A stretch of 64,000 bases of DNA from Parabacteroides gordonii MS-1 = DSM 23371 (GTDB lineage: Bacteria > Bacteroidota > Bacteroidia > Bacteroidales > Tannerellaceae), in assembly GCF_000969825.1 (NCBI RefSeq), contig NZ_KQ033920.1, positions 248,001 to 312,000 of the forward strand, given 5' to 3'. The position numbers and the translations under genes are program-made. Under the pieces are notes generated by a model. The model was not told the DNA's origin, did not search any database, and saw nothing but the letters and a program-made list of their open reading frames with translations. Positions 31,629 to 40,564 of this stretch are shown here, in pieces; the stretch's first letter is position 1, and each line of letters opens with the position of its first letter.

Positions 31629-31983
31629 TATCGTACTCTTTTATTAATGTTCTGTTATATTTCAAACATTTTACACAGAGGCTTTGTTTTGGATATTTCC
31701 TGTTTTCTTTTGTTGCTGCTCTGATAATGAAAGAAAACAGTAATTTGTATCTGATTGTAAGTGAGAATTTATTTATTCTTTCAATTTAATTCAAATACCG
31801 GCTTTTTTTGTTGAACTTTTATTGCGGAGAAGTGTTTTATAAGTATAAAACAAAGTCATTTTGTTTTCTGAGAAGGAATAATTGATGAATAATGGTATAA
31901 TTGACTAATAAGGCAGTAAAATAGAACACCTCTGTTTTACTTATTATTATTAGTTTTAAGTCACATATCAAAAATGGAGTGTT
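31629..31983. other. Intergenic region with several palindromes between divergent genes
   Basis: No gene is supported. Three stems are visible: CTGTTTTCTTT with AAAGAAAACAG (31700-31710 and 31730-31740, perfect 11 bp), AAAACAAA-GTCAT-TTTGTTTT (31847-31867), and a weak GTAAAA/TTTTAC pair near 31917-31940. They could be regulator sites for the winged-helix gene. No canonical -7 box was found for either flanking gene. Confidence 0.45.
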
Positions 31984-32211
31984 ATGAATAAGAATGACGT
32001 TGGCTCAAATGCCGGTAAGATCTGGCGTTTGCTTGCAGAGAGGGGCAACATGTCCATCAGGAAAATCGGGGAAATGACTCATTGTAAAGAGTCCGTTATT
32101 TTTCTGGCGTTGGGTTGGTTAGCTCGGGAAAATAAGGTGCGTTTTTGTAGCGATAGTAGCGGAATGATATCCGTAGAGGTTAATATTCCACTGACAGAGA
32201 CGTATTATTAA
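31984..32211 (+). CDS. Winged helix-turn-helix protein (DUF2582)
   Basis: A 75-residue protein of the DUF2582 winged-helix family: VGSNAGKIWRLLAERGNMSIRKIGEMTHCKESVIFLALGWLARENKVRF. The family is a small Bacteroidetes DNA-binding domain of unknown target. It converges on the copper-efflux operon, whose last gene ends 83 bp away. A role in regulating that operon is possible but not shown. Confidence 0.88.
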   Translation: MNKNDVGSNAGKIWRLLAERGNMSIRKIGEMTHCKESVIFLALGWLARENKVRFCSDSSGMISVEVNIPLTETYY

Positions 32212-32293
32212 TAAGAAGAGGATTAATTTTAGAGGCGCAAACGGTAAAGGGATACAAAATGATTGTAGCCCTTTTTGTTTGCGCTTCACTCTT

Positions 32294-33916
32294 CTACGGA
32301 CGGTATTTACAGCAAGCCGGGAGCTTGTTGTAAACACTGTCGTCTGCTTTATACTTGTCGTTGTCGTGTCCGGCATTGGCAATAGCTTTGGCTACGGCAT
32401 CGACGGATGTCTGCTTGAGGTCGAACTGCAAATGGATCATTTGGGCATCTTTGTCCCACATGGCCGAAGTGACTCCCTTTATGCCTTTGGCTGTACTTTC
32501 GATACGTTGTTTACACATATCGCAGGCTCCTTTCACACCGAACATGGCATGTTCGCTTTGTGCGTTTGTCGTGCCGTGCATCTGATGTCCTTCGTGTCCG
32601 GTCATTGGATGGGCGGCGTTTCCGTCGTTATTCATCATAGAAGGTTTTCCTTCCAGCTGGGCACTGGCATCTATGGAAAAGACGCCGTTCGTTACGATCT
32701 CTTCTCCGTCGGATAATCCTTTCAGTATGACATAAGCATTTCCTAAAGACGGCCCCAGTTCTACTTCCCGCATCTGGAAAGTGGGAGTGGAGATATCCGG
32801 TTGTCTGACATATACAATAGCCCGTTTGCCTGTCCAAAGCACTGCCGTTTGGGGAACGACAATCTGATCTTTATACCCTTTTAAAGGAGCGTCGACCAGC
32901 GCGGTTGCATACATTTCCGGCTTTAGTTCCATATTCGGGTTGGCAACTTCCACACGTACACGGGCTGTGCGGCTGGTTGCATTCACGATCGGATCGATAA
33001 ATGCGATCCTGCCTTTATATGTTTTGCCGGGAAGAGCCTGTAAAGTGAATTCTACCGGATCACCTTTGCCCAGGAAAGGAAGGTCTACTTCGTATGCATC
33101 GAACATCGCCCATACTTTGGAAAGATTGGCCACGTCATATAGTACCGCACCTTGTGATACATAATCTCCCTGGCTGACCTTTTTCGACATAACGATACCG
33201 CTGGTATTGGCTTTGATCTCGACGATAGGAGAGGTGGCACCCGATTGTTCGATGGCTGTTATTTGTGCATCGGTCATTTTCCAGAGCAGTAACTTCTCCC
33301 TGGCCGCTTTGATCAATGCCGGTTGTTGCATCTTCAATGCTTCCAGCAATTCTTCCTGGGCGGTAAACAGTTCGGGAGAGTACAAGGTGGCAAGTGTCTG
33401 TCCGGCGCGGACTGTTTCACCGGTAAAGTCGACTGCCAGATTTTCTATACGTCCCCCCACATGTGCCGTTTGCGATTGCAGGCTTCGTTCGTCCGGGGCT
33501 ATTTTACCATACAGGCGTACCTGTTTGACCGGATTCTCCTTATTGACGCGTGATGTCTGCACATCGGCCAGAGCCATTGCTTCTTCGGATAGCTGGATGG
33601 CTGACGGATCAACGTTTTCGTCACCGTGGTTGCTTTTGCGTACCGGTATCAGATCCATTGCGCATATCGGGCATTTACCCGGTTTGTCCTGCCGGATCTG
33701 AGGGTGCATGGAGCATGTCCAGACTCCGTTTTCGTCTTGTTGCAGGTCATGGCTGTGGGAATGTCCTGCTATGCTGTCGTGGTCATGATGTTCGCTGTCT
33801 GCCTGCGGAACTGTTGAGGAAGGGCTGAACAGCAGCCATCCGATTAATAAACCTGCCAGTGCAAATAATATGTACTGAACTTGCTTTGTCTTGATCCATT
33901 CTTTTATCTTTTTCAT
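32294..33916 (-). CDS. CusB-type RND periplasmic adaptor with N- and C-terminal metal-binding domains
   Basis: About 540 residues. An N-terminal membrane anchor (about 17-35) is followed by a His/Asp-rich stretch and a heavy-metal-binding motif, CSMHPQIRQDKPGKCPICAMDL. The adaptor core (lipoyl/beta-barrel) is clear (LYGKIAPDERSLQSQTAHVGGRIENL, IVEIKANTSGIVMSKKVSQGDYV). The C-terminus is a fused heavy-metal-associated (HMA) domain with GACDMCKQRIES, which would deliver or sense Cu(I)/Ag(I). An ATG at 33928 overlapping the upstream stop is an alternative start. Third efflux gene of the operon after cusA- and cusC-like genes. Confidence 0.9.
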   Translation of the reverse strand: MKKIKEWIKTKQVQYILFALAGLLIGWLLFSPSSTVPQADSEHHDHDSIAGHSHSHDLQQDENGVWTCSMHPQIRQDKPGKCPICAMDLIPVRKSNHGDENVDPSAIQLSEEAMALADVQTSRVNKENPVKQVRLYGKIAPDERSLQSQTAHVGGRIENLAVDFTGETVRAGQTLATLYSPELFTAQEELLEALKMQQPALIKAAREKLLLWKMTDAQITAIEQSGATSPIVEIKANTSGIVMSKKVSQGDYVSQGAVLYDVANLSKVWAMFDAYEVDLPFLGKGDPVEFTLQALPGKTYKGRIAFIDPIVNATSRTARVRVEVANPNMELKPEMYATALVDAPLKGYKDQIVVPQTAVLWTGKRAIVYVRQPDISTPTFQMREVELGPSLGNAYVILKGLSDGEEIVTNGVFSIDASAQLEGKPSMMNNDGNAAHPMTGHEGHQMHGTTNAQSEHAMFGVKGACDMCKQRIESTAKGIKGVTSAMWDKDAQMIHLQFDLKQTSVDAVAKAIANAGHDNDKYKADDSVYNKLPACCKYRP

Positions 33917-33920
33917 ACGA

Positions 33921-35381
33921 TTAATCATTTAATGAGGTTGCTACTAATTTTTCCATGCCGGCTACCATTGTGTTGTATTCGGCAATAGCTTCACTTTCTT
34001 TGAGACTGTAATCCAGCAACTGGCGTTCGAGTTGGATCACATCGGTAAGGCTGCTGACTCCGGCTGAGAATTCTCTTACTATCAGTTGCCAGGTCGATAA
34101 AGCCAGATCCCGTTGTTTTTTATAAAGGCTGACTTTACGGGCTGCATCTGCCAACTGTTGTTTGACGGTCTGATATTCTGCCTGTAGTTGGTTTAGCGTA
34201 TTTTCATATTTCAGTTCGCTTGCCTGGCGATAATGTTTACTTTCCCGTTGCTGTGCATTGTATTTCTTCCGGAAGATCGGAATACTGATCTTAAACATGG
34301 GCATGACCATATCCATCCCGTTCATATCAGGCATCACCATAGCATTATCCGATTTACCGACCACGGAATATTGCAGGCCGATACCGAACATCGGATAGCT
34401 CATCTTTTTATCCATGACCGCCTTGGCTTTATAGGCATTCGCTTCCGCTTCCAGCATCGACAACATCGGGTTTGCCAGAATAATACTGTCGGTCATCGTC
34501 TGGTCGTCTATCAGGAAACGGAGTTGTTCCAGTGTGTCCGGAACAGCAACCCTTGCCTGTTGATCCCGATTCAGTAAAGCATTGAAGCGGGCTTCGGCGG
34601 CGATCCGGTTGGAGACGATCACTTCCAGGTTGTTTTCCAGTTCGGCTTTCTCTATCTGGATGCGCAACACGTCCGACATGCCTCCGGAAGAACTTCCTGA
34701 TCCCATAGATTCTGCCGCCATTTCCGACATGGCATTGTTGTTTGGGGCTGGTGCGGATGCTTGTGGGCTGCTTCCCATTCCTCCCATATTATCCATACTG
34801 TTTCCCGAAGATGCGGGAGCAGCAGGTGTCGTACCTGCAACCGGTGCGGCTACCGGTGATGAGCTCCTGACACCAGGAGCAGAGAAACGTTTGAGTGCCA
34901 GCTGTTCCAGTTGTTCCAACAAAACGAGGTTGGCCTGCGTGTTCTTATACTGCTCGTTCAGGTTGCATAACTGATACCACTGGCTTTTAACCTCGTAGAA
35001 CAGGTTGTTTCGTGCATCGCGGAATTGTTCGTAGGCCATGCGTGACATTTCTGTCGCTTCGTTGCGTGCCGCTTTTTGGGTGCCGAACCAGGGAAACATC
35101 TGCATGAGTGTAAAGTCTGCAATCTGTTTACCTCCCAGTGTTTCCATCGGTTTGACGAAAAAGCCGATATCCAGTTCCGGATCGGAATAGGCGCCTGCTT
35201 GCGGAATTTTTTCCAGTGAAGCCTTATAAAGGGCGAAATTGGAATTGACCAGCGGATTATTGCGTGCAGCTGTCTCCAGATAAAAAGCCAGGCTGTCTGC
35301 CTGCTGTGCATACCCGGATGATACTCCGAGTAGCAAGGCGATACCGGTCAGGATAAGTTGTATTTTGATATTATTCTTCAT
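33921..35381 (-). CDS. CusC-type outer-membrane efflux protein (TolC family) with Met-rich insert
   Basis: A 486-residue TolC-family outer-membrane factor with a signal peptide (1-25, ending SGYAQ) and two helical repeats. Residues about 168-236 are a low-complexity insert rich in Ser, Ala, Pro and Met (for example NSMDNMGGMGSS) that is not part of the standard fold. Methionine-rich loops bind Cu(I)/Ag(I), so metal handling is a reasonable inference. The gene overlaps the end of the transporter gene by 11 bp. Confidence 0.9.
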   Translation of the reverse strand: MKNNIKIQLILTGIALLLGVSSGYAQQADSLAFYLETAARNNPLVNSNFALYKASLEKIPQAGAYSDPELDIGFFVKPMETLGGKQIADFTLMQMFPWFGTQKAARNEATEMSRMAYEQFRDARNNLFYEVKSQWYQLCNLNEQYKNTQANLVLLEQLEQLALKRFSAPGVRSSSPVAAPVAGTTPAAPASSGNSMDNMGGMGSSPQASAPAPNNNAMSEMAAESMGSGSSSGGMSDVLRIQIEKAELENNLEVIVSNRIAAEARFNALLNRDQQARVAVPDTLEQLRFLIDDQTMTDSIILANPMLSMLEAEANAYKAKAVMDKKMSYPMFGIGLQYSVVGKSDNAMVMPDMNGMDMVMPMFKISIPIFRKKYNAQQRESKHYRQASELKYENTLNQLQAEYQTVKQQLADAARKVSLYKKQRDLALSTWQLIVREFSAGVSSLTDVIQLERQLLDYSLKESEAIAEYNTMVAGMEKLVATSLND

Positions 35382-38300
35382 CGTTATTCTCCTTTTGAAT
35401 GTTCTGTTTCTTTTGTTCTTTCCGGATTGCGCTTTCCCGCCACCAGCATTGCAGGACAGGAACTACAAACATGGTCATAGACTGTATCAGCATACCTCCG
35501 AACGTAGGGATTGCCATCGGCACCATGATGTCGGCTCCTTTTCCGGTGGAAGTCAGTACAGGGAGCAAGGCTATCAGCGTGGTTGCCGTAGTCATGGCAG
35601 CTGGCCGTACACGTTTCAGTCCGGCTGTTACTACCGCTTCCCGTATAGCATCTTTCGTGCGGGGATCTTGTTGCAGGAAGGTTTGGTGGATATAAGTTCC
35701 CATCAATACCCCGTCGTCGGTGGCAACACCGAACAAAGCAATAAATCCGACCCAGACGGCAACGCTTAGATTGATCGTGTGCATCTGGAAAAGATCCCGC
35801 ATATTTTCTCCTCCGACGGAGAAGTTCATAAACCAGTCCTGACCATACAGCCAGAGCAGGATAAACCCTCCGGCAAAAGCCACAAAGACGCCGGAGAAGT
35901 GGATGAGGGAAGCCGTTACTGATTTAAACTGGAAATATAAAACCAGCAAAACGATCAGCAAAGCCAACGGAACGACAATGGCCAGTCGTTGGGTGGCCCG
36001 TTCTTGTTGTTCGTAGTTACCGGCCAATTTATAGGATACGCCTTTTGCCAATGTCAGTTCCCCGTCTTTTATCTTCTGATCCAATACGCGGGTGGCTTCT
36101 TTCACGACGTCCACTTCTGCCTTCCCGGACGTTTTATCGAATATAACGTAGCCTACCAGAAAGGTGTTTTCGCTTTGTATCATCTGGGCGCCGCGGGTAT
36201 AATCGATGTCGGCCAGTTCTTTCAACGGTACTTGCGCCCCGGTTGCCGTAGGAACAAGCAACATCGACAAGGCTTCCGGATTATCCCGTAATTCGCGGGC
36301 GTAACGGAGACGGACAGGGAAACGTTCGCGTCCTTCTACTGTCGTTGTCAATACCATTCCGCCTACAGCGGCACTTAACACTTCCTGCAGGTCTTCTACA
36401 TTCACTCCGTAGCGGGCCATGTTATCCCTGTTCAGCTTGATTTCCAGGTAAGGAGCACCTACAGCCCTGTCGTAGAATACGGAAGAAGGGATTACGGAAG
36501 GCACCTCTTTTAATGCCTGTTCGATGGCTTTGCCGCTTTGTTCGATCGTCTCCAGGTCGGGGCCGTATATCTTCAATCCCATCGGGGCACGCATACCGGT
36601 CGATAACATGACAAGGCGTGCTTCGATCGGTTGAAGTTTAGGGGCAGAGGTAAGACCCGGCAAATGGGTCACGTTTACGATTTGCTGCCAGATATCGTCT
36701 GTATTCTTGATTTCCGGACGCCATTGACGGAAGTAATCCCCTTTTCGATCGGGTATCAGGCTGTCTTTGGGCAGTAGCTGGAAGCCGTCGGAAGGATTGT
36801 ATGTGCCGCCATTCTTTAAAAGGTAGGCTCCCTGTTTGTTTACTTTGAAACGTTCCCGCTGTCCGTCCTCATTCAATATATATTCCGGTCGATAGTTGAT
36901 CGTATTCTCAAACATCTGTGCCGGAGCCGGGTCAAGGGCTGAGTTTACACGTCCCCATTTCCCGATAGCTGTTTCCACTTCAGGAATGGCAGCCAGCCGT
37001 TTATCGAGTGCTTCGATATAATCGAGATTTTGTGTCACTCCGGTGTGAGGCATACTGGTTGGCATCAGTAGGAAGGAGCCTTCATTCAGGCTGGGCATGA
37101 ACTCCTGGCCTATGCCTGGAAATTCGTTGGATGCCTTTTCCCAGAAAGCTGTCTGCCGGAAGTCTTTCCATCCCAGCAATTCCATGCCGGAAGCTACGAA
37201 ACCGAACGTTCTGTTAAATCCCATCCAAATGATAAATCCGAACAGGATCGTGGCTATCGGAAGGGTCATGAACTGCCAGCGATGGCTGAGACACCATCGT
37301 AATATCTGTTCGTAATATATAACCAGCAACCAAAGCAGGGTTAAAATAACGACGATACAAGCGGCCACAAACAGAATGTTGGAGAATAATCCGGCTTGAG
37401 GGCCCATCGGTAACCATTCTTCTGACAGGTAATAAACAGCTACCAACAATGTAATACCTATATTGATATAGTTGCTCATCTTCGGATTTTTCCAATAGAA
37501 AGCGAACAGGTTGTTCAACCCGATAGCCGTAAGACCCAACACCGGGATATTTCCGTAAATAATCGATAACAGGATACCTGCCACTATCAATATATAATTG
37601 GCGACCTTGCGTATTAACTTCGAGTTTATCCGGATGGAGAACAGCCAGTAGGAAAGTGTAGGCAGCAGGATCAATCCCAGAACGAAAGCCGAAGCCAGTG
37701 CATACGTCTTCGTGTAGGCGAGGGGAGAGAACATCTTTCCTTCCTGTGCTTCCATAGCAAAAACGGGCAGGAAACTGACTATTGTGGTGATCATGGCCGT
37801 GGCGATCGCTCCTGATACTTCGCTGACAGCTTTGTAAATCAGGTTGACCAATGCCTTTCCTCCTTTTATCCCTTTATTCTCCGGCATTTCCATATACCGG
37901 ATGATACTTTCTACAAAGACCACACCGACATCGACCATCACTCCGATAGCAATCGCGATACCGGATAAGGCTACGATATTGGCTTCTATCCCGGTATACT
38001 TCATGATAATGAATGTAGCCAGTACGGCGATAGGCAGCATGCTGGCAATGACAACGGATGCCCGCAAGTTAAGTACCAGTACGATAATAACGATGATACA
38101 GATCAGTATCTCATGGGAGAGGGAAGTCTCCAGCGTTCCGATCGTTTCTTTAATCAATCCGGTTCGGTCGTAAAACGGAACGACACATACTTTCGATACT
38201 GTGCCGTCGGCCAGTGTTTTCTGGGGCAGACCGGCTTCTATCTCTTTGATCTTTGTCTTTACGTTATCGATCACCTCCAGCGGGTTTGCTCCATAGCGGG

Positions 38301-39222
38301 CAATGACGACTCCTCCTACAGCTTCCACTCCTTCTTTATCCAGTCCGCCACGCCGTGTACCGGGGCCGATAGTGACGAAAGCGACATCCGAGATACGCAC
38401 CGGCACGCCGTCCCTAACTGTTACGACTGCCTTTTCCAGATCGGATACATCTTTAATATAACCGAGCCCGCGGATCAGGTATTCTACCTTGTTTATTTCC
38501 ATCGTCTCGGCACCGATATCGAGATTACTTTTCTTCACCGCATTCATGATCTCCATGACAGACACATTAAAGGCACGCATGGCGTCCGGATTCAGTTCTA
38601 TCTGATATTCCTTCACGAAACCTCCGGCTGAAGCGACTTCCGAAACACCTTCAGCAGCGGAAAGGGAGTATTTTACGTAGAAATCCTGGATGGTGCGGAG
38701 TTCTTCGGCATTCCAGCCTCCGGTCGGTTTGCCTGTTTCGGGGTTCCTGCCTTCCAGGGTGTACCAGTATATTTGTCCTAAAGCGGTGGCATCCGGGCCT
38801 AATGCCGGCTGTACACCTTCCGGTAAGGTGCCGGAAGGCAGCGAATTTAGTTTTTCAAGGATACGCGAACGGCTCCAGTAAAATTCAATATTGTCATCGA
38901 AAATAATATAGATGAATGACATACCGAACATAGAAGTACTACGGATACTTTTTACGCCTGGAATCCCCAGCAGGGAAGTAGTCAGTGGATAAGTGATCTG
39001 ATCTTGTATATCTTTGGGTGACCGTCCCATCCATTCGGTAGCGACGATCTGCTGGTTATCTCCTATATCGGGTATTGCATCTACCGGGATCGGATTACGT
39101 GGAATAATACCTCCGTGCCAGTTGAATGGAGAGGTCGATATACCCCAGACAATGACTAAGATCAATAATAGCAGGGTTACAACCCTGTTGTCAAGGAAAT
39201 AACGGATTATTTTATTTAGCAT
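35371..39222 (-). CDS. CusA-type heavy-metal RND efflux pump
   Basis: A 1,283-residue inner-membrane proton/metal antiporter of the HME-RND family, the central pump for Cu(I)/Ag(I)-type export. Family phrases include PVDAIPDIGDNQQIV, RSTSMFGMSFIYIIFDD, GVMVDVGVVFVESIIR and GVATDDGVLMGTYI. It is longer than E. coli CusA (1,047). Part of the excess is an extra block of hydrophobic helices after the first membrane half, around residues 535-640. It is co-transcribed with the genes on both sides. Confidence 0.93.
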   Translation of the reverse strand: MLNKIIRYFLDNRVVTLLLLILVIVWGISTSPFNWHGGIIPRNPIPVDAIPDIGDNQQIVATEWMGRSPKDIQDQITYPLTTSLLGIPGVKSIRSTSMFGMSFIYIIFDDNIEFYWSRSRILEKLNSLPSGTLPEGVQPALGPDATALGQIYWYTLEGRNPETGKPTGGWNAEELRTIQDFYVKYSLSAAEGVSEVASAGGFVKEYQIELNPDAMRAFNVSVMEIMNAVKKSNLDIGAETMEINKVEYLIRGLGYIKDVSDLEKAVVTVRDGVPVRISDVAFVTIGPGTRRGGLDKEGVEAVGGVVIARYGANPLEVIDNVKTKIKEIEAGLPQKTLADGTVSKVCVVPFYDRTGLIKETIGTLETSLSHEILICIIVIIVLVLNLRASVVIASMLPIAVLATFIIMKYTGIEANIVALSGIAIAIGVMVDVGVVFVESIIRYMEMPENKGIKGGKALVNLIYKAVSEVSGAIATAMITTIVSFLPVFAMEAQEGKMFSPLAYTKTYALASAFVLGLILLPTLSYWLFSIRINSKLIRKVANYILIVAGILLSIIYGNIPVLGLTAIGLNNLFAFYWKNPKMSNYINIGITLLVAVYYLSEEWLPMGPQAGLFSNILFVAACIVVILTLLWLLVIYYEQILRWCLSHRWQFMTLPIATILFGFIIWMGFNRTFGFVASGMELLGWKDFRQTAFWEKASNEFPGIGQEFMPSLNEGSFLLMPTSMPHTGVTQNLDYIEALDKRLAAIPEVETAIGKWGRVNSALDPAPAQMFENTINYRPEYILNEDGQRERFKVNKQGAYLLKNGGTYNPSDGFQLLPKDSLIPDRKGDYFRQWRPEIKNTDDIWQQIVNVTHLPGLTSAPKLQPIEARLVMLSTGMRAPMGLKIYGPDLETIEQSGKAIEQALKEVPSVIPSSVFYDRAVGAPYLEIKLNRDNMARYGVNVEDLQEVLSAAVGGMVLTTTVEGRERFPVRLRYARELRDNPEALSMLLVPTATGAQVPLKELADIDYTRGAQMIQSENTFLVGYVIFDKTSGKAEVDVVKEATRVLDQKIKDGELTLAKGVSYKLAGNYEQQERATQRLAIVVPLALLIVLLVLYFQFKSVTASLIHFSGVFVAFAGGFILLWLYGQDWFMNFSVGGENMRDLFQMHTINLSVAVWVGFIALFGVATDDGVLMGTYIHQTFLQQDPRTKDAIREAVVTAGLKRVRPAAMTTATTLIALLPVLTSTGKGADIMVPMAIPTFGGMLIQSMTMFVVPVLQCWWRESAIRKEQKKQNIQKENNDEE

Positions 39223-39418
39223 AGGATGATGTTTTTAATCAAAATGATTTAATTAATGCATAGAATTTTATGGCAACAGGCAAGCTTTGTTTTACAAAGA
39301 ATGCCTATGCGTATATACATTCCTCTTGCTTTACACAAAAGGAACAGATAATTCTTATTTTTTGTTTATGAAATGTAAACAAAAAGAAGTATAGCCGGTT
39401 GTTGGAAACCGGTATTAA

Positions 39419-39805
39419 TTAAATCAGGAAAGAGCAGTTACGAATGCATAGTTCTGCACCACTACATTCGGGCGGGGTATTAAAATAGGATTCGGATACG
39501 GTTGTTTTTACTGTTTCGGAAAGAACAAGGAGTTCTCTTATATCGAACAGCAAAGATAAAGCCACCGGCGTATAGTCGATGACCGGTATCTGGTCAACAT
39601 TCTGGTCGACAGTCATTTTAACCAGTTGTGTCTCTGTAGAACAGCAATGATTCGACTGTTTTTTTTCTTTGCATGAAGGGCATGTATCATTTAGCCACAG
39701 ATCGACTTCCACCAACTTGCCCATGCAATGGTGTATATTCAGGGCGATTCCGCTGGACACCCCGATATATAAGATCGTTAATAGGACTAAAAGATATTTT
39801 TTCAT
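39419..39805 (-). CDS. HYC_CC_PP family Cys-rich protein
   Basis: A 128-residue exported protein (signal peptide about 1-21). The family pattern is present: HHC in NIHHCMGKL, a pair CPSC/CC in NDTCPSCKEKKQSNHCC, and a PP near the C-terminus (NTPPEC). These proteins occur at the head of copper/heavy-metal RND operons in Bacteroidetes and are probably periplasmic metal-binding chaperones. It has a clear -7 box (39811-39818). The 196-bp gap before the pump gene is non-coding. Confidence 0.88.
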   Translation of the reverse strand: MKKYLLVLLTILYIGVSSGIALNIHHCMGKLVEVDLWLNDTCPSCKEKKQSNHCCSTETQLVKMTVDQNVDQIPVIDYTPVALSLLFDIRELLVLSETVKTTVSESYFNTPPECSGAELCIRNCSFLI

Positions 39806-39810
39806 AAATA

Positions 39811-39818
39811 CAAAGATA
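39811..39818 (-). promoter_or_regulatory. -7 box of the copper-efflux operon
   Basis: TATCTTTG on the minus strand, 6 bp before the HYC_CC_PP start codon, implying a nearly leaderless message. No metal-responsive operator was identified. Confidence 0.55.
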
Positions 39819-39967
39819 GAGTTGTTTTTCCAAATAAAAGTATAAAATGTATGGAGAGCTTATTAAAGAATGTTTCTTCCTACTGGCAATCACATTTTCT
39901 TATTGTATCTTCACAGCGTAAACAAAGAATATATTTTGTGTATTCAAACTAGAAGTGGTAAAGTTTT

Positions 39968-40564
39968 ATGGTAATAGCTTATTTAAGAGTAACTACAGGC
40001 AAGCAGCATCTTGAAAAACAGAGAGATGAAATAGAACGTTTTGCGTTAGATAAGAGAATACAAGTAGATAAATGGTTAACGGATATTGTAGATGATAAGA
40101 GGAAGGTAAAAGATCCTTCTTTAAGCCGTGTGTTGGACAGGATGCAACAGGGGGATAAGGTGATTATAACCGATATCGCCCGTTTGGGTCGTACCTTATC
40201 TGATGTAATGAGTCTTTTAGGCAAATGTATGGCAAAAGGAGTTCATGTATATAGTATAAACGACCGCTATATCCTGGATGACGATCTGAATACCCAGGTG
40301 GTATCCAATACTTGCAGTCTGATATCGGAGATCGAACACAACCTGATGTCGATCCGGACAAAAGAAGCATTGAATCATAAGAAGGATAAAGGATTACAAT
40401 TGGGACGTCCGAAAGGAACCGATGCCAAGCAATCCCTGTTGGATGCCAATAAGGATGAAGTGATGAATATGCTGGAAAGAGGTGATACGGTTGTGATGAT
40501 CTGTAAGCATTTCAATGTTTCAAGAAATACCTACTATCAGTTTAAAAGGAATTACGGACTCTAA
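39968..40564 (+). CDS. Serine recombinase (invertase/Mpi-like) with Thr at the catalytic Ser position
   Basis: A 198-residue serine site-specific recombinase of the invertase/resolvase size class, similar to Bacteroides master invertases. The catalytic domain (1-135) has VIAYLRVTTGKQ at the start, KVIITDIARLGRTLSDV with the conserved arginines, and the dimerisation helix (NLMSIRTKEAL). A C-terminal helix-turn-helix follows (VVMICKHFNVSRNTYYQFKRN). The motif normally reads R-V-S-T, and here the Ser is Thr (residue 9, codon ACT). Ser-to-Thr at this position usually abolishes strand cleavage, so the enzyme may be inactive or act as a regulator. Its end overlaps the convergent CorA gene by 4 bp. 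Confidence 0.9.
   Translation: MVIAYLRVTTGKQHLEKQRDEIERFALDKRIQVDKWLTDIVDDKRKVKDPSLSRVLDRMQQGDKVIITDIARLGRTLSDVMSLLGKCMAKGVHVYSINDRYILDDDLNTQVVSNTCSLISEIEHNLMSIRTKEALNHKKDKGLQLGRPKGTDAKQSLLDANKDEVMNMLERGDTVVMICKHFNVSRNTYYQFKRNYGL

Noticed and set aside
39806-39967. Invertible promoter controlled by the serine recombinase
   Set aside because: I found no flanking inverted repeats around a promoter near the recombinase gene; distant sites cannot be excluded.
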